A stretch of DNA of 64,000 nt from LZORAL124-50-18 sp051208045 (GCA_051208045.1 JBPJFY010000006.1:210868-274867), one strand, 5' to 3'; shown: positions 53,921 through 62,916, counted from the stretch's first letter. The notes: a model not told the origin generated them from the letters alone. Numbers and translations are program-made.

Positions 53921-54588
53921 CCGGGCCGGTCTCCAAAGCACCGATTGCGTATTGGGCCACCGCATTTTCTGTCGCCTTGCATGGCGGTAAAACCGTCCGT
54001 CTGACGGCGCAGAATTACAAAGCGCATGCCAAAGAAAAGTTCCACGGGATTGTTATCGGTGGCGGCAGTGATATCGACCCGGGCTTGTACGGGCAGGGCA
54101 GTGATGAAATTTCTCCGGTAGATCCCGAGCGTGATGCGTTTGAGGTCGAAATGATTGAACATGCGTTGCATACTCACTTGCCGATTTTGGGCATTTGTCG
54201 GGGCGCGCAGCTCATCAATGTTGTGTTGGGGGGCTCATTGCACGGGGATATTCGGGGAATGCGGCTTCATACCTCAAACCGAAGGAATCCGCTACCTGCC
54301 AAATATGCGAATCTGGTGGCAGAGGGGCGGTTGTCTGCCATCATTGAGAAAATTCGTTGGCCCATCAACAGCTTGCACAGCCAGGCAGTGGATAACCTGG
54401 GGCGTGGCTTACGGCGTGTTGCTGAAGATGATGACGGCATTACTCAGGCCATTGAGTCGGCGGATCAACGGTTTATTGTCGGTGTGCAGTGGCATCCGGA
54501 GTACCTGTTTTATCTGGCCTCACAGCGCCGCCTTTTTGGTGCTCTCATCACTGCTGCCCGCGTGGGCGTACCCGAGGAAGTGATTTGA
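53893..54588 (+). CDS. C26-type gamma-glutamyl hydrolase (class I glutamine amidotransferase fold)
   Basis: A 231-residue protein with a GTG start inside the amidoligase gene. GIVIGGGSDIDPGLYG is the family oxyanion region. Cys102 in LGICRGAQLINV is the nucleophile. NSLHSQAVDNLG and VGVQWHPEYL supply the His-Glu part. It resembles PuuD-type gamma-glutamyl hydrolases. Linked to the amidoligase as a likely make/break pair for an amide or isopeptide bond. Confidence 0.88.
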   Translation: MRQPPLIAVTGPVSKAPIAYWATAFSVALHGGKTVRLTAQNYKAHAKEKFHGIVIGGGSDIDPGLYGQGSDEISPVDPERDAFEVEMIEHALHTHLPILGICRGAQLINVVLGGSLHGDIRGMRLHTSNRRNPLPAKYANLVAEGRLSAIIEKIRWPINSLHSQAVDNLGRGLRRVAEDDDGITQAIESADQRFIVGVQWHPEYLFYLASQRRLFGALITAARVGVPEEVI

Positions 54589-54601
54589 GGGTGCAACGCG
54601 T

Positions 54602-55039
54602 ATGCTGATAGATCTGCTCATCATTTTCAGTAGTGCATTCCTCGCGGCCACGCTGCTGCCCTTCTATTCAGAATTGTTTGTTGCGGCAACTCTGGCCAAA
54701 GCCCCCGACCTGGCCTTCTGGATCTGGGCGATCGCCTCGCTCGGAAACTCATTGGGGGCGGCTGTCAACTGGGTGATTGGCCGGTATTTATTGCACTATC
54801 AGTCGCGCAAATGGTTTCCGTTCAAGGAAAAATCCCTGGCAGCAGCACAAAAATGGTTTGGTAAATATGGCGTCTGGTCGCTGCTGTTCGCCTGGTTGCC
54901 CATCGGTGGCGATGCCTTGACATTTATTGCCGGCGTCATGCGGGTGCGGTTTGGCCTGTTCTTTGTGCTGACCTTTATCGGCAAAGCCTTGCGTTATGCG
55001 GCTGTCATCTTTTTTGCGGATCTCTTGATGACGGTGTGA
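54602..55039 (+). CDS. YqaA-family (DedA/VTT-like) membrane protein
   Basis: A 145-residue protein with four or five membrane segments. LLPFYSELFVAATLAKAP, then SLGNSLGAAVNWVIGRY and FAWLPIGGDALTFIAGVMRV are the YqaA blocks. Family role is in membrane lipid or envelope homeostasis and is not settled. It follows the C26 gene by 13 bases. Confidence 0.88.
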   Translation: MLIDLLIIFSSAFLAATLLPFYSELFVAATLAKAPDLAFWIWAIASLGNSLGAAVNWVIGRYLLHYQSRKWFPFKEKSLAAAQKWFGKYGVWSLLFAWLPIGGDALTFIAGVMRVRFGLFFVLTFIGKALRYAAVIFFADLLMTV

Positions 55040-55165
55040 TGGTCTCAGTTGTGCAACCGGTTCACAAATAAAAGACCTGACAGTGAATAGAGCTTCACGT
55101 AATACGAATAACCTCGTAGACTGCCAGTATTTCTCAGCAACACACAGATAGAACAGGCAAGAATC

Positions 55166-55825
55166 ATGAAGGATAAATACAAATACATTGGCCCGTTGTA
55201 CGATTTCCTGAGCAGCATTTACGGCGGGGAGTCTATTCATGACTGCAAGCGTGCCATGCTTACTCTGGACCATGTCAAACCCGGGGACAAGGTACTGATT
55301 GCTGGTGCCGGGCATGGTAAGGACGCCATTCGCGCGGCGGAAATCGGCGCGGAAGTGACGGTTGTCGACATTTCAGAAACCATGTTGAAAAAATTGGAAG
55401 AGGGATTTCGTAAACAGCCGGGCAATCTCACTGTGCGAGTGGTGCATGCGGACGTGCTCAAGTTCGAAGAGTTTGAGCAGTATGACATGGTCATCGCGAA
55501 TTTCTTTCTGAATGTGTTCTATCAGGATTTCATGCTCAAGTTATTGAATCACCTGGTAAAATGTGTCAAACCGGGTGGCGCGTTTGTGATCGGTGACTTT
55601 TCCTTCCCCACTGGCGGCCGACTGAAGCAGACGATCCAAAAAGGCTACTGGTACACGGCTGCGATCATTTTTTACTTTGCGTCCGACAATGCCGTGCACG
55701 AAATCTATAACTACCCAGAGTTGATGAAAGCCGAAGGCCTGGATATTGCGGATGTGCGTCGTTACAGCTATTTGGGCATGGAGTGTTACACGTCTGTCCT
55801 CGGGCGCAAACCTGCGCTCGCTTAG
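55166..55825 (+). CDS. Class I SAM-dependent methyltransferase
   Basis: A 219-residue Rossmann methyltransferase. VLIAGAGHGKDAIRAAEIGAEVTVVDIS is motif I through the acidic motif II residue, given in outline. MVIANFFLNVF and LVKCVKPGGAFVIGDFS are motifs IV-VI. No substrate-defining feature seen. The YDFLSSIYG opening resembles quinone or lipid methyltransferases. Confidence 0.85.
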   Translation: MKDKYKYIGPLYDFLSSIYGGESIHDCKRAMLTLDHVKPGDKVLIAGAGHGKDAIRAAEIGAEVTVVDISETMLKKLEEGFRKQPGNLTVRVVHADVLKFEEFEQYDMVIANFFLNVFYQDFMLKLLNHLVKCVKPGGAFVIGDFSFPTGGRLKQTIQKGYWYTAAIIFYFASDNAVHEIYNYPELMKAEGLDIADVRRYSYLGMECYTSVLGRKPALA

Positions 55826-56060
55826 AATCGGCTTTTTGGTGTGATCCCGGAGGGAATTCCCATTTTCCCTCCATTTCCCTTCCTCGGGTGTCGGTGTTTT
55901 CCTCACTTTTCTCAAGGCTGGATGCCTGTTGGTCTAAAACATTAACAATTGTTGAGAAATTTTTTTTGAACCAATTCTCCTTCGCCCGGGTCTTTAAAGT
56001 GTCCCGATGATTTGGGGCGGCCAAAAAAATTACTAACCACGGAAATAGAGGAAGTCTCAC

Positions 56061-56327
56061 ATGAGCGACAAGAATGTAAAAACGATTGCAAGTTCTGCGA
56101 TTGCCGGTGTATTGGCGTTGGGCATGATGGCGGGTGCAGGCAATGCGGTGGCTGGCAAGCCGGGTTTTGAAAAGTGTCAGGGTATCGCCAAAGCGGGCAT
56201 GAATGATTGTGGTACCAGCAAGCACAGCTGCGCGGGTCAGGCGACGGTGGATGGTGATCCTGAAGAGTGGGTGTACGTACCCCAAGGTACTTGCTCCAAG
56301 ATTGTTGGCGGCAAAGTAAAAGGCTAA
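56061..56327 (+). CDS. bufA: BufA-type bufferin (DUF2282 metallophore precursor)
   Basis: An 88-residue periplasmic peptide precursor with a signal peptide (AIAGVLALGMMAGAGNAVAG) and four Cys at 39, 50, 57 and 78 in KCQGIAKAGMNDC, HSCAG and GTCSK. In characterised bufferins the MNIO enzyme BufB oxidises such Cys residues to thiooxazole, giving a copper-binding product that protects cells from metal stress. AGAGGAAG precedes the ATG. First gene of the buf operon. Confidence 0.92.
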   Translation: MSDKNVKTIASSAIAGVLALGMMAGAGNAVAGKPGFEKCQGIAKAGMNDCGTSKHSCAGQATVDGDPEEWVYVPQGTCSKIVGGKVKG

Positions 56328-56395
56328 AACCGTCGCTTTGCACTGTGCACCTTGCACTATGCACCTTGCACCTCGACACCACAGGGAGTTTTCTC

Positions 56396-57241
56396 ATGAC
56401 ATCCAGTACTCAGGTTGCGCCAAACATTACCGGTGCAGGGGTTGGTTTGCGCTCAACGCACTACCAAACCATCCTGGAAACGCTCCCTGAGGTGCCCTGG
56501 TTTGAAGCGCTCACTGATAACTATATGGGGCCCGGTGGGCTGCCGCACCATTATCTGGAGCGGATCTCTACCCAGTATCCGATCACCTTTCATGGCGTTG
56601 GCCTGTCTCTGGGTTCGTTAGATCCCCTGGATGACCAGTACCTCCGTCGATTGAAAGCATTGATTCATCGATATCGTCCCCAACTGGTGTCGGATCATCT
56701 GTGTTGGTCATCTTTTGACGGTGTGCACGGTAATGATCTGTTTCCGTTACCCTATTCGGAAGAAGCGTTACGACACATTGTGCAACGTATTCAGCAGGTA
56801 CAGGATTACCTGGGCCAACGCATCGTGATTGAGAATGTGTCCAGCTATCTGACCTTCCAATCGAGCGACATGACTGAATGGGCGTTTTTGGCTGAGGTGG
56901 TGACCGAAGCGGATTGTGATCTCCTGTGTGATGTGAACAACATCTACGTGAGTGCCAGCAATCATGGGTTCGATCCACTCACCTACCTGAAAGCCCTTCC
57001 AGCGGATCGAGTTCGCGAAATCCATTTGGCGGGTTATGAAGACGAGGGGACGCACTTATTGGATACCCATGGAGCCCCGGTACATGAACCGGTGTGGACA
57101 TTGTATGCGCAGGCGATGGCACTGTTTGGTCCGGTACCCACGTTAATCGAATGGGATACGAACATCCCCGATTTTGCCGTACTTCAGCAGGAAGCGGCCA
57201 AAGCTCAGGCCATTATGGAGCAATACGATGTCGCTGCGTGA
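56396..57241 (+). CDS. bufB: BufB, MNIO-family (DUF692) bufferin maturase
   Basis: A 281-residue TIM-barrel iron enzyme. ATG 56396 has AGGGAG. Iron ligands are expected in FHGVGLSLGS, SDHLCW, VIENVSSYL, LLCDVNNIYVSASNHGFD and EIHLAGYED, all present. It modifies the Cys residues of the BufA core peptide in the cytoplasm before export. Confidence 0.93.
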   Translation: MTSSTQVAPNITGAGVGLRSTHYQTILETLPEVPWFEALTDNYMGPGGLPHHYLERISTQYPITFHGVGLSLGSLDPLDDQYLRRLKALIHRYRPQLVSDHLCWSSFDGVHGNDLFPLPYSEEALRHIVQRIQQVQDYLGQRIVIENVSSYLTFQSSDMTEWAFLAEVVTEADCDLLCDVNNIYVSASNHGFDPLTYLKALPADRVREIHLAGYEDEGTHLLDTHGAPVHEPVWTLYAQAMALFGPVPTLIEWDTNIPDFAVLQQEAAKAQAIMEQYDVAA

Positions 57242-57992
57242 CATTCAACAACAGTTTATACGCGGCATGTATGATTCTGGTGTTGACGCGACGGATTTTG
57301 TGGTCTCTTCTGACCGGCAGAGCGCGCAGGCAGGGCTGGCCATCTATCGCGGGAGCGTGCGGGGCGGACTGTTGCAGGCACTGGCTGATATTTTCCCCGT
57401 GTTGAAGCGTTTGCTTGGTGACGAGGCATTTGAAGGTGTGGGGCGGCGTTACATCCAGGCGCACCCCTCTCGATCGTCGGATCTGGCGGATTATGGCGCT
57501 GACTACCCGGATTTTATTGAAGGGTTTGCCCCTTTGTCCGAGTTCGGTTATCTGCCGGATGTGGCCCGACTGGAATGGCTCTGGCATCGTGTGTTCCATG
57601 AGGCGGATGATAGCGGGTTGGACCTGAACCGCCTGGGCGCACTCAGCCCGGAAGCGCAATCAGCGGTGAAATTCCGGATGCCGTGTGCCAGTCGAATGTT
57701 GCGCTCCACCTGTGAAGTGGACGTGATCTGGCAGGCCAACCAACCCGGCGTGGCAGCGTCAGAATCCATTAAGTTGGTGCCTGGCGATTATAGATTCCTG
57801 ATCTGGCGACACGGATTCGACATGAGAGTGGATCGTCTTACCGAAGCCGATTGGGATTTTTTACACACCCTGCAATCAACAAAAACGTTCTCTGAGGCGA
57901 TTGCCCAATACTTACAGCGTTACCCGACCGCCGATGTGGGCGAACGGTTTGCGCACGTGGTCAGCTGCGGTTGGCTGGCCGACTTTGAATAA
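57228..57992 (+). CDS. bufC: BufC, DUF2063-type partner of the MNIO enzyme
   Basis: A 254-residue protein. ATG 57228 overlaps bufB by 14 bases. The N-terminal helical DUF2063 domain has GLAIYRGSVRGGLLQALADIFPVLKRLLGDEAF and YLPDVARLEWLWHRVFHEAD, given in outline. The C-terminal half is a second, strand-rich domain. Known role is as the recognition partner that presents the bufferin to BufB. Confidence 0.9.
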   Translation: MSLRDIQQQFIRGMYDSGVDATDFVVSSDRQSAQAGLAIYRGSVRGGLLQALADIFPVLKRLLGDEAFEGVGRRYIQAHPSRSSDLADYGADYPDFIEGFAPLSEFGYLPDVARLEWLWHRVFHEADDSGLDLNRLGALSPEAQSAVKFRMPCASRMLRSTCEVDVIWQANQPGVAASESIKLVPGDYRFLIWRHGFDMRVDRLTEADWDFLHTLQSTKTFSEAIAQYLQRYPTADVGERFAHVVSCGWLADFE

Positions 57993-58011
57993 CCGGTTCA
58001 GGAGAGAATTC

Positions 58012-58503
58012 ATGACCACCACAGCAACCCTGGCCACTGACGCGCCAGCGTCCAAAGAATCTCCGAACGGAGTCGCATCATTTTACTTGACCGCCACCAA
58101 AGGGGTGGACGCGTTGCAACCTGTACTCAATCTCATTTTTCGACTCTGGATTGCGAAGATCTTTTTGCTCTCCGGACTCACGAAAGTGAAAACCTGGGAC
58201 TCTACCCTGATGTTGTTCGAGTATGAATATGCGGTGCCGGTACTGGACTTCAAAACAGCAGCTGTGCTTGCCACCGGTGCCGAGCTGTTGCTGCCCGTTC
58301 TGTTGATCCTGGGGCTGGCGGGGCGGTTCAGCGCAGCGGGGTTGTTTATTCTCAACCTGGTTGCTGCAATTTCCTACCCCGACATTAGCCCGGCGGGCAT
58401 CAATGATCATTACTTCTGGGGTGCGATGCTGCTCGTGCTGTTCATCTATGGCCCCGGAAAGCTGTCGGTCGATCACCTGATCAAGCGTCGCTTCGCGAGC
58501 TAG
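58012..58503 (+). CDS. DoxX-family membrane protein of the buf operon
   Basis: A 163-residue protein with four membrane helices. LFRLWIAKIFLLSGLTKVKTW and LATGAELLLPVLLILGL are typical of DoxX. AGGAG precedes ATG 58012. DoxX proteins are usual last members of bufferin operons and may supply reducing equivalents from the quinone pool. It ends six bases from the convergent VOC gene. Confidence 0.9.
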   Translation: MTTTATLATDAPASKESPNGVASFYLTATKGVDALQPVLNLIFRLWIAKIFLLSGLTKVKTWDSTLMLFEYEYAVPVLDFKTAAVLATGAELLLPVLLILGLAGRFSAAGLFILNLVAAISYPDISPAGINDHYFWGAMLLVLFIYGPGKLSVDHLIKRRFAS

Positions 58504-58509
58504 CCAGCA

Positions 58510-58953
58510 TCAATACGATGACGCAGGTACCGCATCTGGCCCGGCGTTTCGCTCGGCGGGCAAGTCACTGAGGTACTGCACAAACTCCACTTCAAAGCCG
58601 TCCGGGTCAATGAAGTAAACATTTCGCCGATAGGGATCTTCAGCGCCGGGGTTGGCAATCTCAAAGCCCGCCCCTTCCAGTCGCTGAATCAGGGCAGTGA
58701 TGTTCTGAGTGACGAAGGCAAAATGGGCCAGACCCACCTGGTGGCCCGTTAAGTCGCGGTTCTCTCCTTCGCCGAATTCATTCAATGCGATGTACTGGTA
58801 GTCATCGCCAAAGTGCACCCAGGTTCTGGGTTTGCCATACCATTCGCCCCCGCCTTTGGCGCGGATGCGCCAGTGCGGAAACGCAGCCTGATAGAACGCC
58901 AATGAGCGTTCCAGATCTTTTATCACGAGATTGATGTGTTCCAGTTGTATCAT
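58510..58953 (-). CDS. VOC-family (glyoxalase-fold) protein, SoxR-controlled
   Basis: A 147-residue single-domain VOC protein. ATG 58953 has AAGGAG. IQLEHINLVIKDLERSLAFY contains the first metal-site His, HFAFVTQNI the second, and FFIDPDG-like FIDPDGFEVEFVQY the Glu. The upstream SoxR box sits at promoter distance, so the gene should be induced by redox-cycling agents. An upstream ATG (58986) lies in the promoter and was rejected. The reaction may be detoxification of a quinone or electrophile. Confidence 0.88.
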   Translation of the reverse strand: MIQLEHINLVIKDLERSLAFYQAAFPHWRIRAKGGGEWYGKPRTWVHFGDDYQYIALNEFGEGENRDLTGHQVGLAHFAFVTQNITALIQRLEGAGFEIANPGAEDPYRRNVYFIDPDGFEVEFVQYLSDLPAERNAGPDAVPASSY

Positions 58954-58993
58954 GGTGTGTTCTCCTTGAATCAATGTGTGGCCCATGATAAAA

Positions 58994-59011
58994 CCTCAAG
59001 TTAAGTTGAGG
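58994..59011. promoter_or_regulatory. SoxR box
   Basis: CCTCAAGTTAAGTTGAGG matches the SoxR operator of soxS in 17 of 18 positions. On the minus strand it is flanked by TTTACC-like -35 and TTTTAT/TATCAT-like -10 elements with the long spacing of SoxR-activated promoters, reading toward the VOC gene. It lies between VOC and soxR. Confidence 0.9.
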
Positions 59012-59048
59012 TAAAGAACTTTTTGAGATTTATTTATGGGAGGGGGCG

Positions 59049-59501
59049 ATGGCCAAAGATGACTGGAGTGTGGGCAGGATCGCAAAGCGAAGTGGTGTGG
59101 CGGTGAGCACTCTGCACTACTATGAAGCCAAAGGGCTGATTTTCAGCCGACGAAACGCAGGTAATCAACGCCGTTATGCCCCCAGTGTGCTGCGACGCAT
59201 CTCTGTGATCAAAGCTGCTCAGAAGCTCGGTATCAGCCTGGAAGAGATTCGGCAGGCATTTGCCTCCTTGCCTGAGCACCGGACCCCCACTCAGGAAGAC
59301 TGGGAAAAGCTCAGTGCGCACTGGCGCAACCAGTTGGATGCGCGCATTGCCTATCTGGAACGTCTCCGGGAATACCTGACCGGCTGTATTGGCTGTGGTT
59401 GTTTGTCCATGAAAAGCTGCCCGCTGTACAACGCGGAAGACATGCTGAGAACTGAAGGCGCAGGCGCGGTGCTGCTTGATCGCGCTGGTGTGCCAGATTA
59501 G
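59049..59501 (+). CDS. soxR: SoxR, redox-sensing [2Fe-2S] MerR-family activator
   Basis: A 150-residue protein. The MerR helix-turn-helix is at residues about 7-25 and the dimer helix at 83-110. The iron-sulphur motif C113-x2-C116-x-C118-x5-C124 in GCIGCGCLSMKSC is exactly the SoxR spacing. Divergent from the VOC gene with one SoxR box between them. No soxS follows, as usual outside enterics, so SoxR should act directly on its targets. Confidence 0.96.
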   Translation: MAKDDWSVGRIAKRSGVAVSTLHYYEAKGLIFSRRNAGNQRRYAPSVLRRISVIKAAQKLGISLEEIRQAFASLPEHRTPTQEDWEKLSAHWRNQLDARIAYLERLREYLTGCIGCGCLSMKSCPLYNAEDMLRTEGAGAVLLDRAGVPD

Positions 59502-59511
59502 GGTGCACGTC

Positions 59512-59946
59512 CTAGGCTCTATCTGCCTTCATAGCATGCTGAATGATCATTTGCTCGACCACTAAAGGGACGTCCAGCTCTGTCGCCTGATTCAGTTCGA
59601 TTTGATCTAACGCTTGGCAAAAGGTTTCCAGGCACGCGTGAGGGACTGAGATCTCATGTTCCCGCCCGGCGTATTTAATGATCACTGCTTCCATTGGCGT
59701 GGCTGTTTCCAGCACCGTTTCCGGCAGATCGCCAGGAAGGCTGTTCATGGCGGCATCCAACGGCTGCCTGAATGTGATGGTATGCCCTTTACGCCAAATG
59801 ATTTCCAGTGAAAAGTCCAGAATCGACACAAAGTAATGCTTTTCATGACCGGCAAATTCGCTGACATGAAGTGCCGTTCGGCGTTCGCTGGAGTAAAGCG
59901 TGGCAAAATGTACGTCGCTCAATACCACAGAATATAAGGTAAACAT
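59512..59946 (-). CDS. Hypothetical protein
   Basis: A 144-residue soluble protein beginning MFTLYSVVLSDVHFATLY with AGGGAAG upstream. Alternating strands then helices, no signal peptide, no recognised domain. Monocistronic, convergent with soxR. Confidence 0.6.
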   Translation of the reverse strand: MFTLYSVVLSDVHFATLYSSERRTALHVSEFAGHEKHYFVSILDFSLEIIWRKGHTITFRQPLDAAMNSLPGDLPETVLETATPMEAVIIKYAGREHEISVPHACLETFCQALDQIELNQATELDVPLVVEQMIIQHAMKADRA

Positions 59947-60156
59947 GATTCTCTTCCCTAGCGCGGGTCGCGCTTTGCTACAGTTTTCGTTTATCGTGAT
60001 CTGTGGTTGAGTAGCGGCGCGTTCTGTTTGTTCGTTGTTGTTAAATGCGCTGTTGAGGGGAGAGAAGCCTCACTGGGATACTTTGAAATGTGATCTGTAC
60101 GTCACATATTGGTTGTGGGGAGGTTTTCGGCCGTGTTTTTTATGGAGGTCAGTGAG

Positions 60157-60762
60157 TTACAACCGGCGCAACCAGAACACCATTTCTTTTTCGGTCTCTT
60201 CGGATTCGCCGACGTCTTTCCAGGCGAACTGGCACCGCATGGCGGATTGTCTCGCATAGCCACGCTTGTGCCAGAAGTCATCGTGCGGACGATAGTCCGC
60301 AGGCAGGCGAGGATGTTCAGGTGGGCGTTCTACCGCGCAAAAAGCCGCAATCTCAAAGCCGTTAGCTTGGGCAAAGCTTTCCCGTTCATCAAAAAAGCGG
60401 TGACCGATACCTTGGCCCCTCGCCGCGGGAGCGAGCACAGACTCACCAAAGTAAAACACCGTTTCAAGGGGAATTTGTTGCACAATAAACGGGGACTGAA
60501 ACGCCGGGTCGGCATCTGCCAGTGGTAAACCCGTCGAAGCACCTAACACGCGGTTGTTTTCGTCAAAGGCCACCACAAAGATGCTTTTCAACGAGCGCGC
60601 ATACTTTTCAAGGTACGTCATTTCGTAGGCGGTGGTGCCCTCATACACATACGGGTACTCCCGGAACACGTCAATTCGCAGTTGAGCGAGTTCCGGAAGC
60701 CAGGGAGTGACTTCCGGGCCTGTAAAATGTTTTACCTGTATGTGATGAGGTGCCTGGGTCAT
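60157..60762 (-). CDS. GNAT-family N-acetyltransferase
   Basis: A 201-residue protein. FVVAFDENNRVLGASTG is the central sheet. ESVLAPAARGQGIGHRFFDERE contains the acetyl-CoA loop R-G-Q-G-I-G. FCAVERPPEHPRLPADYRP and WHKRGYAR match a GNAT subgroup with an extended C-terminus. Acceptor unknown. Confidence 0.88.
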   Translation of the reverse strand: MTQAPHHIQVKHFTGPEVTPWLPELAQLRIDVFREYPYVYEGTTAYEMTYLEKYARSLKSIFVVAFDENNRVLGASTGLPLADADPAFQSPFIVQQIPLETVFYFGESVLAPAARGQGIGHRFFDERESFAQANGFEIAAFCAVERPPEHPRLPADYRPHDDFWHKRGYARQSAMRCQFAWKDVGESEETEKEMVFWLRRL

Positions 60763-60792
60763 CGAATGTTTCCCTTTCCGGGGTCTGGCAGG

Positions 60793-61398
60793 TTACAGGA
60801 CGCCTAATTGCAGTTCTGCTTTGATGCCCGTCAGGCCGAGTGTCACCACCGTGCGCGCTTCACCATTTAGTTTATAGCCCTTTTTCTCTGCGACATCGTA
60901 AAGGAACAGCCAATTCCCTTTGGGATCTTTTCGGTTGCTGGCATCTTCGAGACTGAGACATTTGAATTCCGGCTTGGTTTCCAGAGAATATTGCCCGGTA
61001 ATTTTTGCGTAACCTCTTACCGGAAAGCCAATTTTGGCGGTGACTGCATCGTCCGACATGGAGATCAGGTCTTGATAAACCAATGTCAGCGGGCCGTGTT
61101 TGTCCAGTTTCGGATTCTTCGCAATGGCCGTACCGGTCAACTCCGCTATGCCTTTCGCTTTTTCTTTCAACTCATCCGCGCTCATGGTTTTTTGCGTTGA
61201 GAAGTATTTAATGGCAGGCTCCAGTTTCTCGGTAATTTTCAGATTCTTCCCGTCTTTCTCGACCGAGAAGGTCTTTGTTTTATCTCCCGTGGGCGTGGAC
61301 TGACAGCCGCTTAAAAACAGAAAGACTACGGACAGGCACAGCAGCATTCGGCGTCCAAAATGATGCAGTGGGAAACGGGCGTGACGATCAGACAACAT
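60793..61398 (-). CDS. Lipoprotein of unknown function
   Basis: A 201-residue protein with a signal peptide and lipobox (FLFLSGC, Cys at about residue 32). GAGG precedes the ATG. Mature part Lys-rich with a helical and then a beta-rich half. No family recognised. Expected to be anchored to the outer membrane. Confidence 0.7.
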   Translation of the reverse strand: MLSDRHARFPLHHFGRRMLLCLSVVFLFLSGCQSTPTGDKTKTFSVEKDGKNLKITEKLEPAIKYFSTQKTMSADELKEKAKGIAELTGTAIAKNPKLDKHGPLTLVYQDLISMSDDAVTAKIGFPVRGYAKITGQYSLETKPEFKCLSLEDASNRKDPKGNWLFLYDVAEKKGYKLNGEARTVVTLGLTGIKAELQLGVL

Positions 61399-61626
61399 AG
61401 CGATACCTCAGAAAATGAAACGGTTCTGTTTGAGAGTTAGGGTCAAGTGATCAGTGTAGTACAGATCACTGAACTGCAAGCCGCTGGCCAGAGAAATGGT
61501 CAGGAAGTTGCGGTTTTCTTGCGCTTCATCAAAATTTTACACGGAGGTACATGACGAGCCTTAACTGAATGCCAGCGCACTGGATACTTATTGACATTAA
61601 TCGCATTAAGCACGTAAGATAAAACG

Positions 61627-61642
61627 GAATGAACATTCATTC
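61627..61642. promoter_or_regulatory. TetR-type operator
   Basis: GAATGAA, CA, TTCATTC: a perfect 7-bp inverted repeat just upstream of the TetR-family start, of the form typical for autoregulated TetR proteins. It covers an upstream ATG (61629), which supports the ATG at 61662 as the true start. Confidence 0.7.
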
Positions 61643-61661
61643 TGTAATTTGGGTGAAAGAA

Positions 61662-62282
61662 ATGACGCCATCGAATCAAACGTTGTCTGCCCGTGAGCAG
61701 GCAGCGCAAGACAAGGAAGCGAGAGTTCTGGCTGCGGCCCTGTCACTTTTTGCCGAGCGGGGTTACCACGGCACCGCCGTGCCAGAGGTGGCCTCCCGTG
61801 CGGGGGTAGGGACGGGGACCATTTACCGCTACTTCGAAAATAAAGAAGAATTGGTGAATGCGGTATTTCGCACCTCGAAAACGCGATTAAAACAGGTGCT
61901 GCTCCCCGAACTCGACTTTATGGCGACGCCAAGAGCGTTGTTCAGTCAGTTTTGGAAGCGACTGGTGCATTTTGCCCAAACTTACCCAACGGATTTTCAC
62001 TTTCTGGAACTGCAGGATCACTCCCCCTATTTGGATACGGCCAGCAAGGCAGTAGAGCGCGAAGTGCTTACTCCGATTTGGGCCTTTTGTGAGTCACAGC
62101 GACAGGCTGGGGTGTTTCATGACATGCCGGCTGACACGATGATCGCCATGATTTGGGGCGCTTTTGTGGGCTTGGTGAAAGCGCAAACGCATGGGTACCT
62201 TGTCCTGTCTGAGAGCGGATTTGAGCATGCGGAAAGTGCGTGCTGGCGGTTGATCGCACGTGATGCGGATAATGAGTACTGA
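61662..62282 (+). CDS. TetR-family transcriptional regulator
   Basis: A 206-residue regulator. The HTH spans about residues 25-65: ALSLFAERGYHGTAVPEVASRAGVG, then TIYRYFENKEELVNAVF. The C-terminal ligand domain contains TPIWAFCESQRQAGVFHDMP and IMIWGAF-like IAMIWGAFVGLVKA, a common TetR subgroup. A palindromic operator lies upstream. The target may include the following gene. Confidence 0.92.
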   Translation: MTPSNQTLSAREQAAQDKEARVLAAALSLFAERGYHGTAVPEVASRAGVGTGTIYRYFENKEELVNAVFRTSKTRLKQVLLPELDFMATPRALFSQFWKRLVHFAQTYPTDFHFLELQDHSPYLDTASKAVEREVLTPIWAFCESQRQAGVFHDMPADTMIAMIWGAFVGLVKAQTHGYLVLSESGFEHAESACWRLIARDADNEY

Positions 62283-62363
62283 AAATAATGAGAAAAACTT
62301 AAGCAAGGACCTGGGTCAGAGCGTTAAATCACCACTTCACTCTAAACTGACAGGAAGGTAACT

Positions 62364-62891
62364 ATGACAACGCTTACTTCAGCACCCGAATTTCATCAGC
62401 CAGTGGGTTTGGCGGCATTGGCTGAGCTGGATTGTGACACACTCGAAGCCCGGTATCGGGAGGGAAAGGTGCCTGAACGCTTTTCAGTACTGGATGGTAC
62501 GCCCAAGGGGCGCATGCTGGCGGTGCGAGGATTGGATCAAGCGCTGGCGGGTTCGCTACTTCGGGGCCTTTCCGGGAGTACGCAATTTCCCTGGGATGGT
62601 AAAAGCTTTTCATCACAAGATGCAAAAAACGGACGGGGTATCAACCGTATTCACGTCATGCGCTTTCAACGGGACTGGTTTCCCTTTGAAACACGCATTG
62701 AAACGTCCCATATTGATGGAAAACCCTGCATCTATCTGGATTATGACTTACCTGAAAATCCCTGGTTTGTTCGCAAGATACGTGATGAATTACGCGAGAT
62801 CGAGCCGGGATTGTTGATTGGCCCGGCGATGTGGAAGCGCGGGGAGCAACCGGCGGCGTTGGTGCTCTGGTTTGGGATTCAAGCTGGCTGA
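62364..62891 (+). CDS. Hypothetical protein
   Basis: A 175-residue protein beginning MTTLTSAPEFHQPVGL with AGGAAGG upstream. Strand-rich second half: FPFETRIETSHIDGKPCIYLDYDLPENPWF, given in outline. No signal peptide. It follows the TetR gene in the same direction and may be its target. A good terminator follows. I do not recognise the family. Confidence 0.65.
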   Translation: MTTLTSAPEFHQPVGLAALAELDCDTLEARYREGKVPERFSVLDGTPKGRMLAVRGLDQALAGSLLRGLSGSTQFPWDGKSFSSQDAKNGRGINRIHVMRFQRDWFPFETRIETSHIDGKPCIYLDYDLPENPWFVRKIRDELREIEPGLLIGPAMWKRGEQPAALVLWFGIQAG

Positions 62892-62916
62892 ACACGTAGC
62901 GAAGTAAACTGTCCGG

